A stretch of DNA of 64,000 nt from Tetradesmus obliquus (taxonomy: Eukaryota; Chlorophyta; Chlorophyceae; Sphaeropleales; Scenedesmaceae). Location: the NCBI GenBank assembly GCA_030272155.1, contig CP126194.1, forward strand, positions 2,471,501 through 2,535,500. Direction: 5' to 3'. The position numbers and the translations under genes are program-made. This document shows positions 63,802 through 64,000 of this stretch, one piece after another. The notes under the pieces were generated by a model that had not been told where the DNA came from, searched no databases, and was given only the letters and a program-made list of their open reading frames with translations. How positions within the stretch are numbered: the stretch's first letter is position 1; each line of letters opens with the position of its first letter.

Positions 63802-64000
63802 CTGCAGCCACAGCAGCGGCAGCAGCAGCAGCAGCAGCAGTGCCAGCTGTAGAGCAGCAGCTGTCAGGCATGGTGCCTTATTCATGGCTGATGTTGTGCA
63901 AGGAGAGGAACCAGCCAACAACTGGGCACATCCGCATCTGCGTTGCCCTGAAGACTGCCGAAATTGCAAGCATGAGGAAGCGCTGTGCACTATGCACTTG
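63802..64000 (-). other. GH32 intron reaching the window edge
   Basis: The acceptor at 63801 is preceded by a (CTG)n tract ending in gctgtggctgcag. A Met plus Leu-rich frame here (MNKAPCLTAAALQLALLL) resembles a signal peptide but is out of phase with the GH32 frame and is mostly the repeat itself. Confidence 0.45.

Noticed and set aside
63604-63990. Signal-peptide-like start (MNKAPCLTAAALQLALLL) for the GH32 gene
   Set aside because: The Leu run comes from the CTG acceptor tract, it is out of phase with the GH32 exon at 63801, and about 150-200 residues including NDPNG would be missing.

Overview
This window looks like nuclear DNA of a green alga. It is intron-rich and only moderately GC-rich, with CAG/CTG triplet tracts everywhere, and it encodes plastid proteins: the outer-envelope import channel TOC75 and a twin-arginine thylakoid-lumen cyclophilin. 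Cell-wall and membrane enzymes typical of chlorophytes are also present: prolyl 4-hydroxylase, a UDP-galactopyranose mutase of the eukaryotic class, and squalene synthase. The heavy polyQ/polyA/polyS content suggests a Sphaeroplealean (Scenedesmaceae-like) alga rather than Chlamydomonas, but that placement is inference.

Layout, left to right. A MYND zinc-finger gene copy (+, 0.7-4.5 kb) carries a frame break and an in-frame TGA. It is followed by a coiled-coil protein (+, 5.0-8.3), an unrecognised low-complexity gene (-, 8.9-10.9) and the lumenal cyclophilin (+, 11.2-14.1). Next come a 13-exon sodium:solute symporter (-, 16.4-22.3), an intact MYND paralogue (-, 22.9-27.0), UDP-galactopyranose mutase (-, 27.7-31.3) and an extended-PHD-finger protein full of polyQ (-, 33.5-37.6). 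Then prolyl 4-hydroxylase (+, 39.1-41.6) is followed by a 0.95-kb inverted-repeat DNA transposon. The right part holds squalene synthase (-, 45.0-49.7), a Q/K-rich basic protein (-, 50.8-51.7), TOC75 (-, 52.5-59.2) and a GH32 beta-fructofuranosidase that runs off the right edge (-, 60.0-64.0+).

For the symporter, UGM, P4H, SQS, TOC75, cyclophilin and coiled-coil genes I placed every internal exon boundary by hand, and the splice phases are consistent across all junctions. The GH32 model is phase-consistent for the part inside the window. The genes share no single pathway. P4H and UGM may both serve cell-wall glycoprotein synthesis, SQS serves sterol synthesis, and TOC75 and the cyclophilin serve the plastid.

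The most unusual signal is recurrent. At about a dozen places in eight genes, a short tandem duplication (about 25-150 bp) has copied an intron-exon boundary, or in one case a coding end, leaving splice-site-bearing decoy exon ends in the adjoining intron or flank. In addition, the CTG repeats on the coding strand commonly end in CTGCAG exactly at the 3' splice site, so the triplet repeats appear to double as acceptor tracts.
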